Source: Leptospirales bacterium
Lineage (GTDB): Bacteria; Spirochaetota; Leptospiria; Leptospirales; Leptonemataceae
Direction of reading: 5' to 3'
Assembly (NCBI GenBank): GCA_019694685.1
Contig: JAIBBM010000015.1
Location: forward strand, 1-64,000
DNA: 64,000 bases
Shown: positions 17,582 through 26,089 of the stretch, one piece after another
Layout: every line of letters begins with the position of its first letter
Numbering within the stretch: position 1 is the first letter of the stretch
Translations under genes and position numbers: made by a program
The notes under the pieces: model-generated
Seen by the model: only the letters and a program-made list of their open reading frames with translations
The model's database searches: none
What the model was told of the DNA's origin: nothing

Positions 17582-18346
17582 ATGCTGGATTTAGAAATCA
17601 AAGACGGAATTGCACGCATCACCATGAACCGGGCGCCTCTCAATGCGCTGAATCCCGAATTGATTTCGCAGATGCGAAAAACCCTGGCGGACCTCGCGAA
17701 GAATCGGGAATGCAGAGCACTCCTGATTGATTCTGCAATTGATTCATTCTTTTCAAACGGGTTGGATCCAGAAGCAATGCTTGCCCTGGACGTTCCCGGT
17801 CGCGCGGACGTTTTTCGAAGTTTTCTTTCTCTGGCCCGGGATCTTTATGCCTTCCCGGCTCCTACTCTTTCTGCCATTGCGGGTCATGCAATGGCGGGTG
17901 GCGCTGTGATTGGAATTGCAACGGACTTTCGCTTTCTGGCGGAAGGCAAATATTCTTACTGTTTCTCTGAAGTGAAAGTTGGTCTGACGATTCCGGAGTT
18001 TCTCCTGGAGATGATTTCGCAGGTAACGGGCCCGCATCATTTGCGATCTCTGGCCATGCTTGCAGAACGCTTTCGTCCTGAGGAGTGTCTGGCCATGGGC
18101 CTTGCGGATAAGATTGTGCCCAGGGAAAACCTCCTCATTGAGTCCAGAAAATACCTTTTGTCCCTTTCAGATCGCCCTCTTTCCAGCATGCGGTCCGTGA
18201 AAGAGAACATGCACGCGGGCACTCTGGCCAGGATCGACAGGTTTCTAGAAAGTCAGGAGGACACTTTCTTTCAGTTCCTTGGAGCGAATTTTGAGGAAGG
18301 ATTGAAAGCGGTACTGGAGAGAAGGCGTCCGCAGTTTACGGATTAG
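17582..18346 (+). CDS. Enoyl-CoA hydratase/isomerase (crotonase) family protein
   Basis: Protein of 254 residues. The ATG at 17582 (MLDLEIKDGIARITMNRAP) matches the family start; upstream codons do not fit. Crotonase features: APLNALNPELI, GLDPEAML, then the oxyanion-hole region AIAGHAMAGGAVIGIATDFRF and FSEVKVGLTIPEF. Likely acts on acyl-CoA substrates in fatty-acid or amino-acid degradation, but the position of acidic catalytic residues is not typical of hydratases, so the exact reaction is open. Divergent from the coiled-coil protein gene. Confidence 0.87.
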   Translation: MLDLEIKDGIARITMNRAPLNALNPELISQMRKTLADLAKNRECRALLIDSAIDSFFSNGLDPEAMLALDVPGRADVFRSFLSLARDLYAFPAPTLSAIAGHAMAGGAVIGIATDFRFLAEGKYSYCFSEVKVGLTIPEFLLEMISQVTGPHHLRSLAMLAERFRPEECLAMGLADKIVPRENLLIESRKYLLSLSDRPLSSMRSVKENMHAGTLARIDRFLESQEDTFFQFLGANFEEGLKAVLERRRPQFTD

Positions 18347-18352
18347 TTGAGA

Positions 18353-18769
18353 CTATTTAACAATTACGTTTTGTGCGCGGATCCATTCCTGAAGCACATT
18401 GATGTCATAGTCGTTGTCAAAAATGCGCTTTTCTCCGCCGTTGAGTGTTATGATCACGAGGCGAATTTGTCCGCTCTTTGATTCCACGGATTCGTAATTC
18501 TGGATGATGTTCACATTCACGGAGTGAAACGATCCGGAGGAGGTCATGACCGTTTTTCCGGCTGTTCTGGTGTGCGTGAACATGGCGCTGTACTTGTGAA
18601 TCAGGTCCATATCTCGCTGGTTGTCTATGCGAAGGTTGCTTCCATCCACAAATTCCAGCATATAATGGAGAGTTCTGCCCTGGCCGTCCGTGACTGGAGT
18701 GGCCGCGCGCAATGCAAATGGGTTCACCAGCATGGAACCTTCGCTCATGGTGAATTCAACGAATGTCAT
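18353..18769 (-). CDS. Conserved hypothetical protein
   Basis: Protein of 138 residues, no signal peptide or membrane segment, not recognised. It is beta-rich with short strands (LHYMLEFVDGSNLRID, RLVIITLNGGEKRIFDND) that look like a small ligand-binding or PilZ-like sheet, but no motif supports a name. It lies tail to tail with the crotonase gene (6 bases apart) and head to head with the FIST gene, with 78 bases between the starts. Confidence 0.65.
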   Translation of the reverse strand: MTFVEFTMSEGSMLVNPFALRAATPVTDGQGRTLHYMLEFVDGSNLRIDNQRDMDLIHKYSAMFTHTRTAGKTVMTSSGSFHSVNVNIIQNYESVESKSGQIRLVIITLNGGEKRIFDNDYDINVLQEWIRAQNVIVK

Positions 18770-18847
18770 ACTTCAGCGCCCGCTTTTCCTCCGGTTTATG
18801 GAATGAGGGCTTGACGGGAATCAAAATTTTTAGCAACCCTGTTTTCC

Positions 18848-19990
18848 ATGATTCAAGCTGCTGTGGGTTACAGCGACGACGTCGATTCTGCGGACGCCAT
18901 GCGCGAGGCGATTGCTCAATGCAGGGCCCAGATGCAGGCTCCTCCTAAAGCAGCGTTTTTGTTTGCATCTTATGAGCAGGATCATGACGCGCTTCTTGCG
19001 GAATTCAATCGCGCCTTTCCGGGGCTTCCACTCATCGGAGGCACGTCCACAGCACAGATCACTTCCTCCGGCAGATATGCGGAAGATTCTGTTGCGTTGA
19101 TCCTTTTTGCATCGGACGATGTTGAGTTCGGAATCGGACTGGGGCGAAACTTATCTGTAGATCCACTTCGTGCAGCGCGGGAAGCAGTTCAGCAGGCAAA
19201 ATCGAATTTGAGCGCTCCACCAACTCTTGCGATTGCATTTCCTGAGAGTCTAACAACGAGCGGTGAGCGAATCATAGAAGGACTCAAGGCAGAACTGGGA
19301 ACTGCGTTTCCAATTTTTGGCGGAACCACTTCTGATTCTCACACTGGAAAAGGAACCTTTCAGTATTTTCGCACAGAGCGTCTGACTGATTCACTTCCCG
19401 TCCTTCTTCTATCTGGCAATGTGCGATTCAGTTTCGCTGTGCGAAGCGGCTACAAGCCAATTGGAAAAAAGCGCACAGCCACGAAAGTAAAAGGAAATCG
19501 CGTGTATGAACTGGACGGAGAATCTCTCCTGGATCTCTACCAGAAATATCTGGGAGACATCAATCTGGTGTCGCCTGAATATCCTCTCGCGGTGTTTGAA
19601 AACGGCAGCGATCAATTCTATTTGCGCACTTCTCAATTCTTCGATGCGAAAGACGGCTGCGTGATTTTTGATGGCGACATTCCAGAAGGGGCGGTGATGC
19701 AGTTTACGGATGGAACTAGAAGCGATTTGCTGGATGCCGCAGGATCCGCCGTTCGCTCCGCCATACAAGCGTTTCCGGGTCAACCGCGCGTTGCTCTCAT
19801 TTTCTCTTGCGCTACACGGGTTCTTACTCTGGGCACGAAGGTCAAAGAGGAGTATGCAGTTCTGGATAGTGTTCGTCCGGGCGGATGCTGCGCCGGCGGA
19901 TTTTACGTCTATGGGGAAATCGCTCCGCTTGAGCGAGGTGGTCCCACTTGCTTCCACAATGCTACATTTGTTACTCTTCTTCTGGGGTAG
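18848..19990 (+). CDS. FIST-domain (FIST_N/FIST_C) sensory protein
   Basis: Protein of 380 residues without signal peptide or transmembrane segments. The N-terminal FIST region is seen in AAFLFASYEQDHDALLAEF, GLPLIGGTSTAQITSSGRY and AFPIFGGTTSDSH; the C-terminal FIST_C region ends in RVALIFSCATRVLTLGTKV and PGGCCAGGFYVYGEIAPL. FIST domains are thought to sense small ligands and usually sit at the N-terminus of signalling proteins. Here the protein ends after FIST_C and a class III cyclase gene starts four bases later, so the sensor and output are split between two genes. Confidence 0.92.
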   Translation: MIQAAVGYSDDVDSADAMREAIAQCRAQMQAPPKAAFLFASYEQDHDALLAEFNRAFPGLPLIGGTSTAQITSSGRYAEDSVALILFASDDVEFGIGLGRNLSVDPLRAAREAVQQAKSNLSAPPTLAIAFPESLTTSGERIIEGLKAELGTAFPIFGGTTSDSHTGKGTFQYFRTERLTDSLPVLLLSGNVRFSFAVRSGYKPIGKKRTATKVKGNRVYELDGESLLDLYQKYLGDINLVSPEYPLAVFENGSDQFYLRTSQFFDAKDGCVIFDGDIPEGAVMQFTDGTRSDLLDAAGSAVRSAIQAFPGQPRVALIFSCATRVLTLGTKVKEEYAVLDSVRPGGCCAGGFYVYGEIAPLERGGPTCFHNATFVTLLLG

Positions 19991-19993
19991 ATC

Positions 19994-20941
19994 ATGATCG
20001 ATGTGAACGCAGACAGGATCAGACGCAAAGACCTCATCAAGTTGGTGAAAGAAGTTTCGCGTCTTGAGAGGAAGCTTGCGCGAGAACAGAACAATCGCAC
20101 CAGAACAGAGGCAACCAAAGATAAGCTTCAGGTATTGATGAAGCAGATTCATCTGGAAATAGAAGAATCACACGCTGAAATACAAAAGAAGAATCATGAG
20201 CTCGAAATTCTTTACGCGGATCTTGAAAAAGAGAAAAAGAAGTCAGACGACCTACTTCTCAATATCCTTCCGGAGGAAGTGGCGGATGAATTGAAACGTT
20301 CCGGAGTCGTTGCTCCTCAACACTTTGACTCTGTGAGTGTGCTGTTTACTGATTTCAAGGGATTCACTCAGGCGTCCGAACACCTTGCTCCTTCTCAAAT
20401 CGTAGCAGAGCTGGATGCATGCTTCACCGCATTTGATGAAATCATTGAAAGACACGGTCTTGAAAAACTCAAAACCATTGGAGACAGCTACATGTGTGCG
20501 GGTGGAATTCCAAACGAAGCTCCCACACATCCAATCGACACGATGCTCGCCGCGCTTGAGATTCGTGACTACATGAATCGTTTGAAGATCCAGAGAATTG
20601 AAGAAGGACTTCCTTACTGGGAGCTGCGTATTGGGATACACGTGGGACCGCTCGTCGCAGGCGTGATTGGAAGACGCAAGTTTGCCTACGACATCTGGGG
20701 CGATACAGTCAACACTGCGTCGCGCATGGAGTCCTCTGGCCTGCCAGGAATGGTCAACGTATCGGCGGCCCTCGAGCAGGCAGTGTCGCCTTACTTTCAG
20801 ACTTCGCTACGCGGAAAGATCCCTGCCAAGAACAAAGGGGAAATCGAAATGCACTTTGTGCATCGTTTGAAACCAGAGTATTCGTCGGATCCTGCAGGAA
20901 TTCATCCAAATCGCAAGGTAGTCTGTTACCGCCTTTCCTGA
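19994..20941 (+). CDS. Class III adenylate cyclase with N-terminal coiled coil
   Basis: Protein of 315 residues. Residues about 10-90 form a coiled coil (VSRLERKLAREQNN, EILYADLEKEKKKSDDLL) leading into the usual LLNILPEEVADEL linker. The cyclase homology domain at about 108-290 has the complete set: metal-binding D120 and D164, adenine-selecting K160 and D233, and transition-state N240 and R244. The K/D pair predicts ATP as substrate. The gene follows the FIST gene by three bases between stop and ATG, which suggests that the FIST protein controls cAMP production, as in fused FIST-cyclase proteins elsewhere. Confidence 0.93.
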   Translation: MIDVNADRIRRKDLIKLVKEVSRLERKLAREQNNRTRTEATKDKLQVLMKQIHLEIEESHAEIQKKNHELEILYADLEKEKKKSDDLLLNILPEEVADELKRSGVVAPQHFDSVSVLFTDFKGFTQASEHLAPSQIVAELDACFTAFDEIIERHGLEKLKTIGDSYMCAGGIPNEAPTHPIDTMLAALEIRDYMNRLKIQRIEEGLPYWELRIGIHVGPLVAGVIGRRKFAYDIWGDTVNTASRMESSGLPGMVNVSAALEQAVSPYFQTSLRGKIPAKNKGEIEMHFVHRLKPEYSSDPAGIHPNRKVVCYRLS

Positions 20942-21015
20942 GTCGATCCAGGGTCCTGTTTTGGCTTTCCCGCCTGGCTCCTTACAAAAAACTGGCTCCG
21001 GTTCACTCTTTTTAT

Positions 21016-22368
21016 ATGAAACAGCCGATGGTTAAGATGATGCGTCACGCACGCGCTATCATTTCTCGTAGATCTGCCAGAGTGGTGTTCGGGGGCCTTG
21101 GCCTTGCCGGCGCTGTACTGGCTTTCGGAGTTTTTGCCCAGGCCCCGGGCAAAGGATCGGATCGGGGCGCAGAGCAGCTTCTGCGCAATATGGGTGGGGA
21201 CGTTGGACAGGATCTGGATCCCATGATTCCAGCTCCAGGAAAAGACCTGACCCCTGATTTTGGCGCTCTCGAGCGCGAACGTCAGGATGCAAAAGGCACA
21301 GTCATCCGCAATCGCAAGCAGGACCAGGTAGCCACTGCCGGTGACAAAAATCGGCCAGAGCGCGACCGCGTACGCAAGGACAAAGGGACAACCCAGAAGA
21401 AGAAAGATGACCAGAAGCCAGTGGCACTCGCCGAAGAGCGTGCTTTGCCAGGGTTTCCAACGAATCTCGATCCAACTCCGAATCCAGGTTTCACGCACGA
21501 TGCCCCTTCTTTTTATCGCGGAATTTATCTGACCAATGAAGTCATCCGAATTCCTTCCATGTACGAACCCTGGCTGAAAGCAGCCCATGATGCAGGCCTC
21601 AACACACTCGTCATTGATGTTCAACTCGTTGGGAAAGATCACAAGGCCATCGAAAGGCTTCCGCCCGAAGCGTTCATGAAACTTGCAAAATCTTATGGTT
21701 TTTACATGGTGGCCAGAGTCGTTTGCTTCCAGGGCGGGCTTGAGACATATCCTCCTTCTATGGCGCTTCTCGATTCCGTTCTCAGGACTGCGGAAAATGC
21801 AGCCAGAATGGGCTTCATGGAAGTGCAGCTGGATTATATTCGTTTCGCGGACAATCGCAATCTTGGATATGTGACTCTCAATCAGCGCTATCGCATGATC
21901 GCCGGGATTCTTCGCATGGCAACCGACAGGCTTCGCCCGTACGGAATTCGCGTGGGCGCAGACGTATTCGGAAGAATCGTGTTCAACAACGACGATATCA
22001 TTGGCCAGAAAGTGGAACTGTTCTCCCAGCACCTGGACACATTGTATCCAATGCTCTATCCTTCTCATTTCTACGGAGAGCTCGACAGACGTAAGTATCC
22101 TTACAAGACCATCTACGAAGGCGTAAAAGCATCCCGCGCTCGCTCGGGCAACACCAGGATCGTCGCATACATCCAGGGCTTTCCTATGCGAGTGCACGAA
22201 TCCGGTCTCAGCCTCAATGACTATATCAAAGACCAGATCAAGGCTTCCGAGGATTGCGGCGGAGATGGCTTCATTGTATGGCATGCGGCCAACCAGTACG
22301 GTCCTTTCTTCGCCGCCTATGCGGCCTATCAGAAGGAAAAAGCGGCCAGGCTCGCATCGGGTAAATAG
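21016..22368 (+). CDS. Secreted DUF4015 glycoside-hydrolase-like protein
   Basis: Protein of 450 residues. A signal segment at about 22-42 (GGLGLAGAVLAFGVFAQ) precedes a low-complexity charged linker at about 45-145 (KDKGTTQKKKDDQKP). The catalytic domain at about 165-440 has the DUF4015 signature: RGIYLTNEVI, LNTLVIDVQLVGKDH, MVARVVCFQ, GFMEVQLDYIRFAD and GFIVWHAANQYG, a TIM-barrel relative of GH families with D/E in strand ends. Probably a periplasmic or surface polysaccharide enzyme; no substrate can be inferred. An equally long open frame on the opposite strand covers the same region and is treated as an artefact. Confidence 0.88.
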   Translation: MKQPMVKMMRHARAIISRRSARVVFGGLGLAGAVLAFGVFAQAPGKGSDRGAEQLLRNMGGDVGQDLDPMIPAPGKDLTPDFGALERERQDAKGTVIRNRKQDQVATAGDKNRPERDRVRKDKGTTQKKKDDQKPVALAEERALPGFPTNLDPTPNPGFTHDAPSFYRGIYLTNEVIRIPSMYEPWLKAAHDAGLNTLVIDVQLVGKDHKAIERLPPEAFMKLAKSYGFYMVARVVCFQGGLETYPPSMALLDSVLRTAENAARMGFMEVQLDYIRFADNRNLGYVTLNQRYRMIAGILRMATDRLRPYGIRVGADVFGRIVFNNDDIIGQKVELFSQHLDTLYPMLYPSHFYGELDRRKYPYKTIYEGVKASRARSGNTRIVAYIQGFPMRVHESGLSLNDYIKDQIKASEDCGGDGFIVWHAANQYGPFFAAYAAYQKEKAARLASGK

Positions 22369-22414
22369 GCACAATACTGCTTGAAATTCTGATCAGTCAT
22401 GTTTGAGTCACGCC

Positions 22415-23242
22415 ATGCCGTCGGACAAATACATACCGATTGAGTCTGTAGAAGACATTGATGTATTGAAGCTTTCGCCTCGCGACCTCGATAAGCGGTA
22501 CATCGATCGCAACGGCAACCGTTATGCGCTTCGCTTCAACATGAAGACAAGGCGCCCCGAAGTAATTCAAATTGTATCCAACAGGCTTGAGGCAAGAAGG
22601 TTGCAACAAACCATTTTGTTAGAAAAGCGCAAACCGGAAAAGTCGCAGGCCACCACAGCTGAATCTGTGAGTCTTCCGCCGCCCGTGTTTGTCCCGGACG
22701 AAGAAGCATTTCACGAAAGCAGATTTGTGGACGAGTGTGTCTCGGAATTGCCAAAGTTAAAGGAAAGCCAGCAGGCATCGGTTGCGAAGATTCGCCAGTC
22801 GCGGGTATTTGAAACTGTACAATCCGCAGAATTCCTGGACCTCATGCGCGATATTGAAAGGGACGCATGGCGCAAGACAGATGAGAACGTGCAGCAATGT
22901 AGAGAATGGATTTCGCGTCCGCCTTCTTTGCACGCCGCACTCATTCGCGTACAGCCTGACAAGAGAAAGATTCTAGATTCGATTCCAGACGATCCAGTGA
23001 AGCTCGAAGCCATGCGAAGATGGGAATGGCAGGATCGCCTTACAGACAGTTTTACGAGACTCAATGACTTTGCAGTAAGACTCAAGCAGATGCTCGCTTC
23101 TGTTTCAGATGAGGAGCTGCTTAAAGTTCCCCAGAACCAGCGTCAGTTCTTTAAAGATTCCGGTGCGAGTCTGGATATCATTCAGGATGCATGTGAAGAG
23201 AAGCTGGCTCGACTGGATGTCTGGCGTAAGCGCTTTCTTTGA
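22415..23242 (+). CDS. Conserved hypothetical protein
   Basis: Protein of 275 residues from the ATG at 22415 (a TTG at 22403 is possible). No signal peptide. The first 60 residues form a beta-containing segment (LKLSPRDLDKRYIDRNGNRYAL), followed by a proline-rich spacer near 90 and a largely helical C-terminal half with many charged residues. I do not recognise it. The N-terminal block could be a PilZ-like or adaptor fold, but no motif supports that. It starts 46 bases after the DUF4015 gene and may share its transcript. Confidence 0.7.
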   Translation: MPSDKYIPIESVEDIDVLKLSPRDLDKRYIDRNGNRYALRFNMKTRRPEVIQIVSNRLEARRLQQTILLEKRKPEKSQATTAESVSLPPPVFVPDEEAFHESRFVDECVSELPKLKESQQASVAKIRQSRVFETVQSAEFLDLMRDIERDAWRKTDENVQQCREWISRPPSLHAALIRVQPDKRKILDSIPDDPVKLEAMRRWEWQDRLTDSFTRLNDFAVRLKQMLASVSDEELLKVPQNQRQFFKDSGASLDIIQDACEEKLARLDVWRKRFL

Positions 23243-23259
23243 TTTTCGCGCAGACCTGG

Positions 23260-23862
23260 TTAGCTGGCTGGCTGGCCTGTGATTTTTGCGCTGAGCCTGG
23301 ATTTCGATTCTTCGCTGATGCATTCTCCCTGTTGCTGCAGGAAAAATCTATCCTTCGCAGTATCCTCTTCGCTCTTGATCGTTCCGCGAAGGATACTGAT
23401 TCCTTCTTCTGCGAAAATGCGTGTGATGTGAAATAGCAGACCAGTGCGATTCTGGCTGGTGATGTTGAACTCGGTTACTTTTCTATCCGGAATATCGCGG
23501 AAGGTGATTTCTGGAAGAGCTTCGAAGAGAAAGCGAATGTCCGGTGGATTGATATTGCGTTCGCGCAGTAAATCGTCCGGGTCTTTTTCATTTCGAATGA
23601 GAGTCTCCATGAGAACTCCCACTCGTGCCGAATAGTACGCGAAACTTGTCTCTCCGTCTGAAGAAGGGCGTAGTAGAAAAGTATCATCTGCGTATTCTTC
23701 TCCGTGTTCGTGAGCTGTATCCACTGTTCCCGATACAATGTCCAGACCCAGGACGTAGATAGCAGCTGTCAGGCGATAGAGGGTACCCACTCGCGTTACC
23801 GGTGTTTTGATTCGAATTTCAAAAATGTGTTCGGACAGGGCAGTCCAGGAAAAAGAGATCAT
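23260..23862 (-). CDS. Tandem ACT-domain protein (GlnD C-terminus-like)
   Basis: Protein of about 200 residues. Two ACT domains are visible: HIFEIRIKTPVTRVGTLYRL...VLGLDIVSG at about 12-75 and TEFNITSQNRTGLLFHITRI with FAEEGISILRGTIKSEED at about 128-180. The second resembles the ACT domains at the end of PII uridylyltransferase (GlnD), but no nucleotidyltransferase or HD domain is present. It may bind an amino acid and regulate metabolism. ATG at 23862 is used because it begins at the first ACT strand; a TTG at 23904 gives 14 more residues. The gene ends 17 bases from the convergent hypothetical gene. Confidence 0.78.
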   Translation of the reverse strand: MISFSWTALSEHIFEIRIKTPVTRVGTLYRLTAAIYVLGLDIVSGTVDTAHEHGEEYADDTFLLRPSSDGETSFAYYSARVGVLMETLIRNEKDPDDLLRERNINPPDIRFLFEALPEITFRDIPDRKVTEFNITSQNRTGLLFHITRIFAEEGISILRGTIKSEEDTAKDRFFLQQQGECISEESKSRLSAKITGQPAS

Positions 23863-23913
23863 TCCGGTTGCCTGTGAATATACGTGCGGAAGCACGCCCG
23901 TCAATCCAAAAAG

Positions 23914-24807
23914 CTATTTCTTCTTTTTAGAGTCGCTCTTTTGATGATCCAGCACGTCCTGTAGCCATTGCGAGAACAGGTCTGGATTCAGATCTTTGCC
24001 AATGATCTTTTCTTGCGTCTTGCCAATTTGTAGATCGAGATCCTGTTCAAGAGATAGACGATTCGCAAAATCAACAAGCTCTCTGCCCAAGAGTTTTTCC
24101 AGTTCTCTCCAGTTCAGAGAAAGGATTCCACCTTTCAAAGATGCGAATAGAAGAGCACCTCTTGCGCGAAGTTCAAATTCGCCTGTGCTTTCTTTGACGA
24201 TCCATTCGCCGACTCCGTCCATTGCCTGACAGATCTTCCAGATTACCTGAATGGATTTTTTGCGATCGTTCTTGCCGCGTCCTTCTTTGTCTGATCTTTC
24301 GAGGAATGCTTTGAGATCCGCGGTTTTGTAACCGGTATCCCCTGAACGATTCTTCTCATCCTCCCACCAGGGAGTGAATTTCTTTCCTTCCAGGAGTGCC
24401 TGCAGTCCTGGAAGGGCCTGCTGCCAGATGTTTTCCTGGAGATTTCGCTCCTCTTCGTCTGACCAGCCGTCGTGATTCATCTCGATCTGGATGCCCTGGC
24501 CTGTGCTTCCGCGTGCCGCGCCCAGATCTGTGATTTCGTAGGTGATGACTGTTTCGGGAACATCGCGCTTCCAGTCTGCGCCTCTCCACGTAAATCGGAT
24601 GAGTCTGTATTTATCTTCCTGGAGAATTTTCATCTCCATGTCTTTTCCATTCAATTGTGAGACAATGTTGCGTGACATGATGACGCGGGGCGCCCACCAT
24701 TTTCGCAATTCCGTCTGGGAGGTGATCGCGCGATGAGCGGCCTGCGGCGTGGAGGCCAGCTGAACGGCAATTTGAATGGGCTGGATATGATCTCTGCGCA
24801 AGTTCAT
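23914..24807 (-). CDS. SRPBCC (AHSA1-like) domain protein with helical extension
   Basis: Protein of 297 residues. The start at 24807 has a GGGGAAGAAG site just upstream; the longer frame overlaps the divergent lipoprotein gene. Residues about 5-140 form a START/AHSA1-like (SRPBCC) fold: VQLASTPQAAHRAITSQTEL, KWWAPRVIM, RLIRFTWRGADW and GLQALLEGK. The next about 150 residues are charged and helical (KTADLKAFLERSDKEGRGK), with a lysine tail. SRPBCC proteins bind hydrophobic ligands; the function of the extension is unknown. The ACT gene ends just after it, so these two may form an operon. Confidence 0.75.
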   Translation of the reverse strand: MNLRRDHIQPIQIAVQLASTPQAAHRAITSQTELRKWWAPRVIMSRNIVSQLNGKDMEMKILQEDKYRLIRFTWRGADWKRDVPETVITYEITDLGAARGSTGQGIQIEMNHDGWSDEEERNLQENIWQQALPGLQALLEGKKFTPWWEDEKNRSGDTGYKTADLKAFLERSDKEGRGKNDRKKSIQVIWKICQAMDGVGEWIVKESTGEFELRARGALLFASLKGGILSLNWRELEKLLGRELVDFANRLSLEQDLDLQIGKTQEKIIGKDLNPDLFSQWLQDVLDHQKSDSKKKK

Positions 24808-24847
24808 TTTCTTCTTCCCCTGAAAGAAAGAGAGAGTTCCATACGCT

Positions 24848-25768
24848 ATGCGAAGCGTACTGCATGCTAGGATTTTTTCTGTTTGCGCGGGGATGTTTTT
24901 CATATCCGCCTGTGCCGGCCCGCCGGCCAGTCCGCCTCGCTTCACTTTCCCTTTTTTAAAGGAACCAGGGTTTCAGGGCAGGGCGGAGATCGCCATTTAT
25001 GATGCCTCTGTGGTCCGATACGGGCAGCCCAGAAGCGCAGAACTGGTTTTGATCACGGTGGCAGAGCCTATGGACGCAAAACAGAGGGTCAAATCAGACA
25101 AACCGGGCCCGGACATTGTGTACGCGCTCAAGCAGAATCAGGCGCTCAATTTTCAGACCGGCGTTTATCCATATCACTATCTGAATTCCCTCTTCTGGCA
25201 GATCGACAACGGGCGCCTTCTGAAAGCTGCCATGACTTCGCAGGAATGGTGCGGCACTACCACCAAGGTTCTCCTTCCTCAGGGCGGGCTGGATCGACTC
25301 ATGTATCATTCTTACTGGGACAATGAAGCAGATGGAGAAATGGTTCTCGTTCGACCGGACGTGCAACACCCCGATCGCGCTATTCTGTACGATGAGTTGC
25401 CTCTGATTGTGCGGACGCCGGAAGCAGAACACTATCGCAAGCTGCAGGTATTTCCTCTTTTGATGTCGTCGCAAGTCACAAAGCCAGACTGGGATATCTA
25501 CGGAGAAAAAAGAAGTCCGGCATATGAACCGGGAACACTTGAGCCCGAGTCTGTTGATTTTATGGCGATGGGAGTTTTGCGCAAGGCTCGCAAGATCACC
25601 GTTCGCAGCGGCCCTGGACTTAAACTTGTAGATGAGTATTTTGTGGAGCAGAATCCTGCAAGGACTCTCCTTGGATGGAATCGTCACGATGGAGCTCACT
25701 TTGTACTACGTAAGATCTCCTATGCTGAGTACTGGAAACTGAATAAACCAGGCGATACTCTGCCCTGA
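24848..25768 (+). CDS. Lipoprotein of the EWCG-motif family
   Basis: Protein of 306 residues. Signal peptide with lipobox FISAC (C22). The mature part contains AIYDASVVRYGQPRSAELVL, NFQTGVYPYHYLNSLFW and SQEWCGTTTKV, followed by a HSYWDNEADGEMVL region. From memory these features match lipoproteins found in Bacteroidetes and spirochaetes that have been mislabelled as septum formation inhibitor Maf; it is not Maf. The role is unknown. The EWCG motif and conserved YPYHY could be a metal or substrate site. Divergent from the SRPBCC gene with 40 bases between starts. Confidence 0.78.
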   Translation: MRSVLHARIFSVCAGMFFISACAGPPASPPRFTFPFLKEPGFQGRAEIAIYDASVVRYGQPRSAELVLITVAEPMDAKQRVKSDKPGPDIVYALKQNQALNFQTGVYPYHYLNSLFWQIDNGRLLKAAMTSQEWCGTTTKVLLPQGGLDRLMYHSYWDNEADGEMVLVRPDVQHPDRAILYDELPLIVRTPEAEHYRKLQVFPLLMSSQVTKPDWDIYGEKRSPAYEPGTLEPESVDFMAMGVLRKARKITVRSGPGLKLVDEYFVEQNPARTLLGWNRHDGAHFVLRKISYAEYWKLNKPGDTLP

Positions 25769-26089
25769 TGTTTTTCACCTGGCGCTGAGACTGAACGTTC
25801 ACAAATTCCGAATCATTGAATGAACGTCTTGAATCTGGTAATGAACAGCATATCAGTTTACAAAAACTGAAAATAGTTTATAAAACTTTGCGTATTGCTT
25901 GATCGCAAATGCGCACGCTGAGATTGCGGTTGTGAAATGAGTTCACGATCGATTTCAATTTTCAAGACTGCAATGGCTCTGGTAGTCTGCTCATGTACGC
26001 TTTCTCTGTCGTGCACAGATAGTAAAACACAAGAACTCAAATTGCACTTCAACCTACTGAGTTGGTTTTGCTATTTTTGGAGGATTTTT
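25769..26089. other. Intergenic region of 321 bases (AT-rich)
   Basis: This is the only stretch over 300 bases without a gene. It contains two small perfect palindromes, TGAACGTTCA at 25792-25801 and TCATTGAATGA at 25813-25823, a promoter-like pair at 25857-25884, and a GGAGG ribosome site at 26079-26083 before the GTG of the barrel gene. The open frame from 25937 into the barrel gene contains a second hydrophobic segment but no better start. I see no small RNA fold. Confidence 0.5.
25857..25884 (+). promoter_or_regulatory. Sigma70-like promoter upstream of the barrel gene
   Basis: TTTACA (five of six matches to TTGACA) and TATAAA (five of six to TATAAT) separated by 16 bases. They would give a leader of about 200 bases before the GTG at 26090. 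The palindromes TGAACGTTCA and TCATTGAATGA just upstream are possible operator sites. Prediction by eye only. Confidence 0.4.

Noticed and set aside
19409-20152. 247-codon antisense frame across the FIST gene end and cyclase start
   Set aside because: Overlaps two well-supported genes and lacks motifs.
20926-22374. 482-codon open frame opposite the DUF4015 gene
   Set aside because: It covers the DUF4015 gene almost exactly, has no family features, and the plus-strand protein has a signal peptide and a conserved domain. Long antisense frames are a by-product of codon bias.
25937-26089. Upstream extension of the barrel gene from ATG 25937
   Set aside because: It would add a second hydrophobic segment before a complete signal peptide; the GTG at 26090 has a GGAGG site.
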